Part shown: piece by piece, positions 5,138-5,570 of the stretch | How the letters are laid out: every line of letters starts with the position of its first letter | Numbering within the stretch: position 1 is the first letter of the stretch | Origin: Oscillospiraceae bacterium | GTDB taxonomy: Bacteria; Bacillota; Clostridia; Oscillospirales; Oscillospiraceae | DNA length: 5,570 nucleotides | NCBI GenBank assembly: GCA_016296635.1 | Contig: JAEDIZ010000129.1 | Coordinates: 1 to 5,570, forward strand | Direction: 5' to 3' | The notes under the pieces: model-generated | Databases searched by the model: none | Told to the model about the DNA's origin: nothing | What the model saw: the letters and a program-made list of their open reading frames with translations, nothing else | Translations under genes and position numbers: made by a program

Positions 5138-5467
5138 TTAGTCCAGAATCTCCATCAGTCTGCCACAGCAGAAGGGGATGGGTTCACCAGCCTTGACGTG
5201 CAGGGTCTTGTTGCAGGTGACGCAGTAAACGTCGGTGTCGTAGGGAGCGCGAATCACGGGCACTTCCTTGGCTTCCTGCTCGGACAGACCGTCGATATGG
5301 AACACGGCAGTCTTGTTCTCACTGGGGACATATGCGCCGATGGGGGACAGGGCCTTGTTCCCGCCGACGCAGTTGCCCATCTTCACCCACAGGGCTTCCA
5401 GTTCGGCAGCTTCCGCAGCGTGCTCGGGAGTGAACTCCACAACATCTTTGTTAATCCGAATCTTCAT
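5138..5467 (-). CDS. Desulforedoxin-like protein with uncharacterised N-terminal domain
   Basis: A 109-residue cytoplasmic protein. The C-terminal part (about 79-109) reads DVYCVTCNKTLHVKAGEPIP then FCCGRLMEILD. The spacing C82-x2-C85-x14-C100-C101-G with a following Met is the iron-binding pattern of desulforedoxin and the N-terminal domain of desulfoferrodoxin (superoxide reductase). The usual superoxide-reductase His/Cys centre is absent, so it is not a full desulfoferrodoxin. Residues 1-75 (MKIRINKDVVEFTPEHAAEA onward, with a lone Cys33 in GNCVGGN) match no family I recognise. The start at 5467 has GAGGAG eight bases upstream, inside the end of the rubredoxin gene; the longer frame to 5512 would overlap that gene. 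Only 5 bases separate the two genes, so they are probably coupled in translation. Together they suggest electron transfer or oxygen-stress handling in an anaerobe. Binding of Zn instead of Fe cannot be excluded. Confidence 0.75.
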   Translation of the reverse strand: MKIRINKDVVEFTPEHAAEAAELEALWVKMGNCVGGNKALSPIGAYVPSENKTAVFHIDGLSEQEAKEVPVIRAPYDTDVYCVTCNKTLHVKAGEPIPFCCGRLMEILD

Positions 5468-5472
5468 GGCAC

Positions 5473-5570
5473 TTACTCCTCGGGGCTGAACTCGTCCTTG
5501 CCCACGCCGCACAGTTCACAGGCGAAATCCTCGGGCAGATCTTCCCACTTCACGCCAGCTTCGTCCTCGT
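5473..5570 (-). CDS. Rubredoxin (or rubredoxin-domain protein), C-terminal end only
   Basis: The last 31 codons of a gene whose 5' end lies beyond the window. They encode GVKWEDLPEDFACELCGVGK and then DEFSPEE, matching the second half of rubredoxin: the DLPEDWxCPxCGxGKDxF segment with the second CxxC iron knuckle. The first knuckle (CxxCGYxYD) would lie upstream. Rubredoxins are small one-iron electron carriers. Whether this is a free rubredoxin of about 53 residues or the tail of a larger fusion cannot be told from here. Its final GAGGAG codons also act as the ribosome binding site of the next gene. Confidence 0.88.
   Translation of the reverse strand, partial: EDEAGVKWEDLPEDFACELCGVGKDEFSPEE

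Noticed and set aside
5468..5512. Longer start of the desulforedoxin-like gene at 5512
   Set aside because: It would overlap the rubredoxin coding end in another frame and lacks a matching ribosome binding site; ATG at 5467 has GAGGAG at good spacing.

Overview
The window most resembles a moderately GC-rich anaerobic Gram-positive bacterium of the Clostridia (Oscillospiraceae-like). This is inferred from an S-layer-homology (SLH) cell-wall hydrolase, strong AGGAG-type ribosome binding sites, many intrinsic terminators, and a rubredoxin/desulforedoxin-like pair. Coding DNA is mostly about 55-60 % G+C, but the XRE regulator at 4700-5047 is near 48 %.

Layout, left to right. Positions 9-54 (minus) are the 3' part of a tRNA-Ala(GGC) gene without its 5' half. 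It abuts the stop codon of a large secreted protein (55-2247, minus) with a signal peptide, an SH3-like region, an NlpC/P60 (C40) peptidase, a proline-rich linker and three SLH domains. A 430-base non-coding stretch follows, with hairpins and two terminators facing opposite ways. Next comes an aquaporin-family gene (2688-3155, minus) that appears to lack its fourth and fifth membrane helices and the second NPA motif. After it is a complete acyltransferase-3 membrane protein (3258-4256, minus) with a well-formed promoter.

From 4257 to 4699 there is a non-coding stretch holding a minus-strand terminator and a short reading frame (4489-4584, minus). That frame starts like the N-terminus of a Rossmann/SLOG-like family and stops after 31 residues. 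It is divergent from an XRE-type repressor (4700-5047, plus), and the shared promoter region is full of inverted TGTATT/AATACA half-sites. The window ends with a desulforedoxin-like two-domain protein (5138-5467, minus) placed 5 bases downstream of the 3' end of a rubredoxin gene (5473 to beyond 5570), an apparent redox operon.

The genes do not form one obvious pathway. The partial tRNA, the internally deleted aquaporin, the stub gene and the lower-GC regulator suggest a chromosomal region with past insertion and deletion. No integrase, transposase, CRISPR array or clear defence system is visible. The most useful leads are the tRNA remnant as a possible attachment site, the half-sized aquaporin, and the uncharacterised N-terminal domain of the desulforedoxin-like protein.
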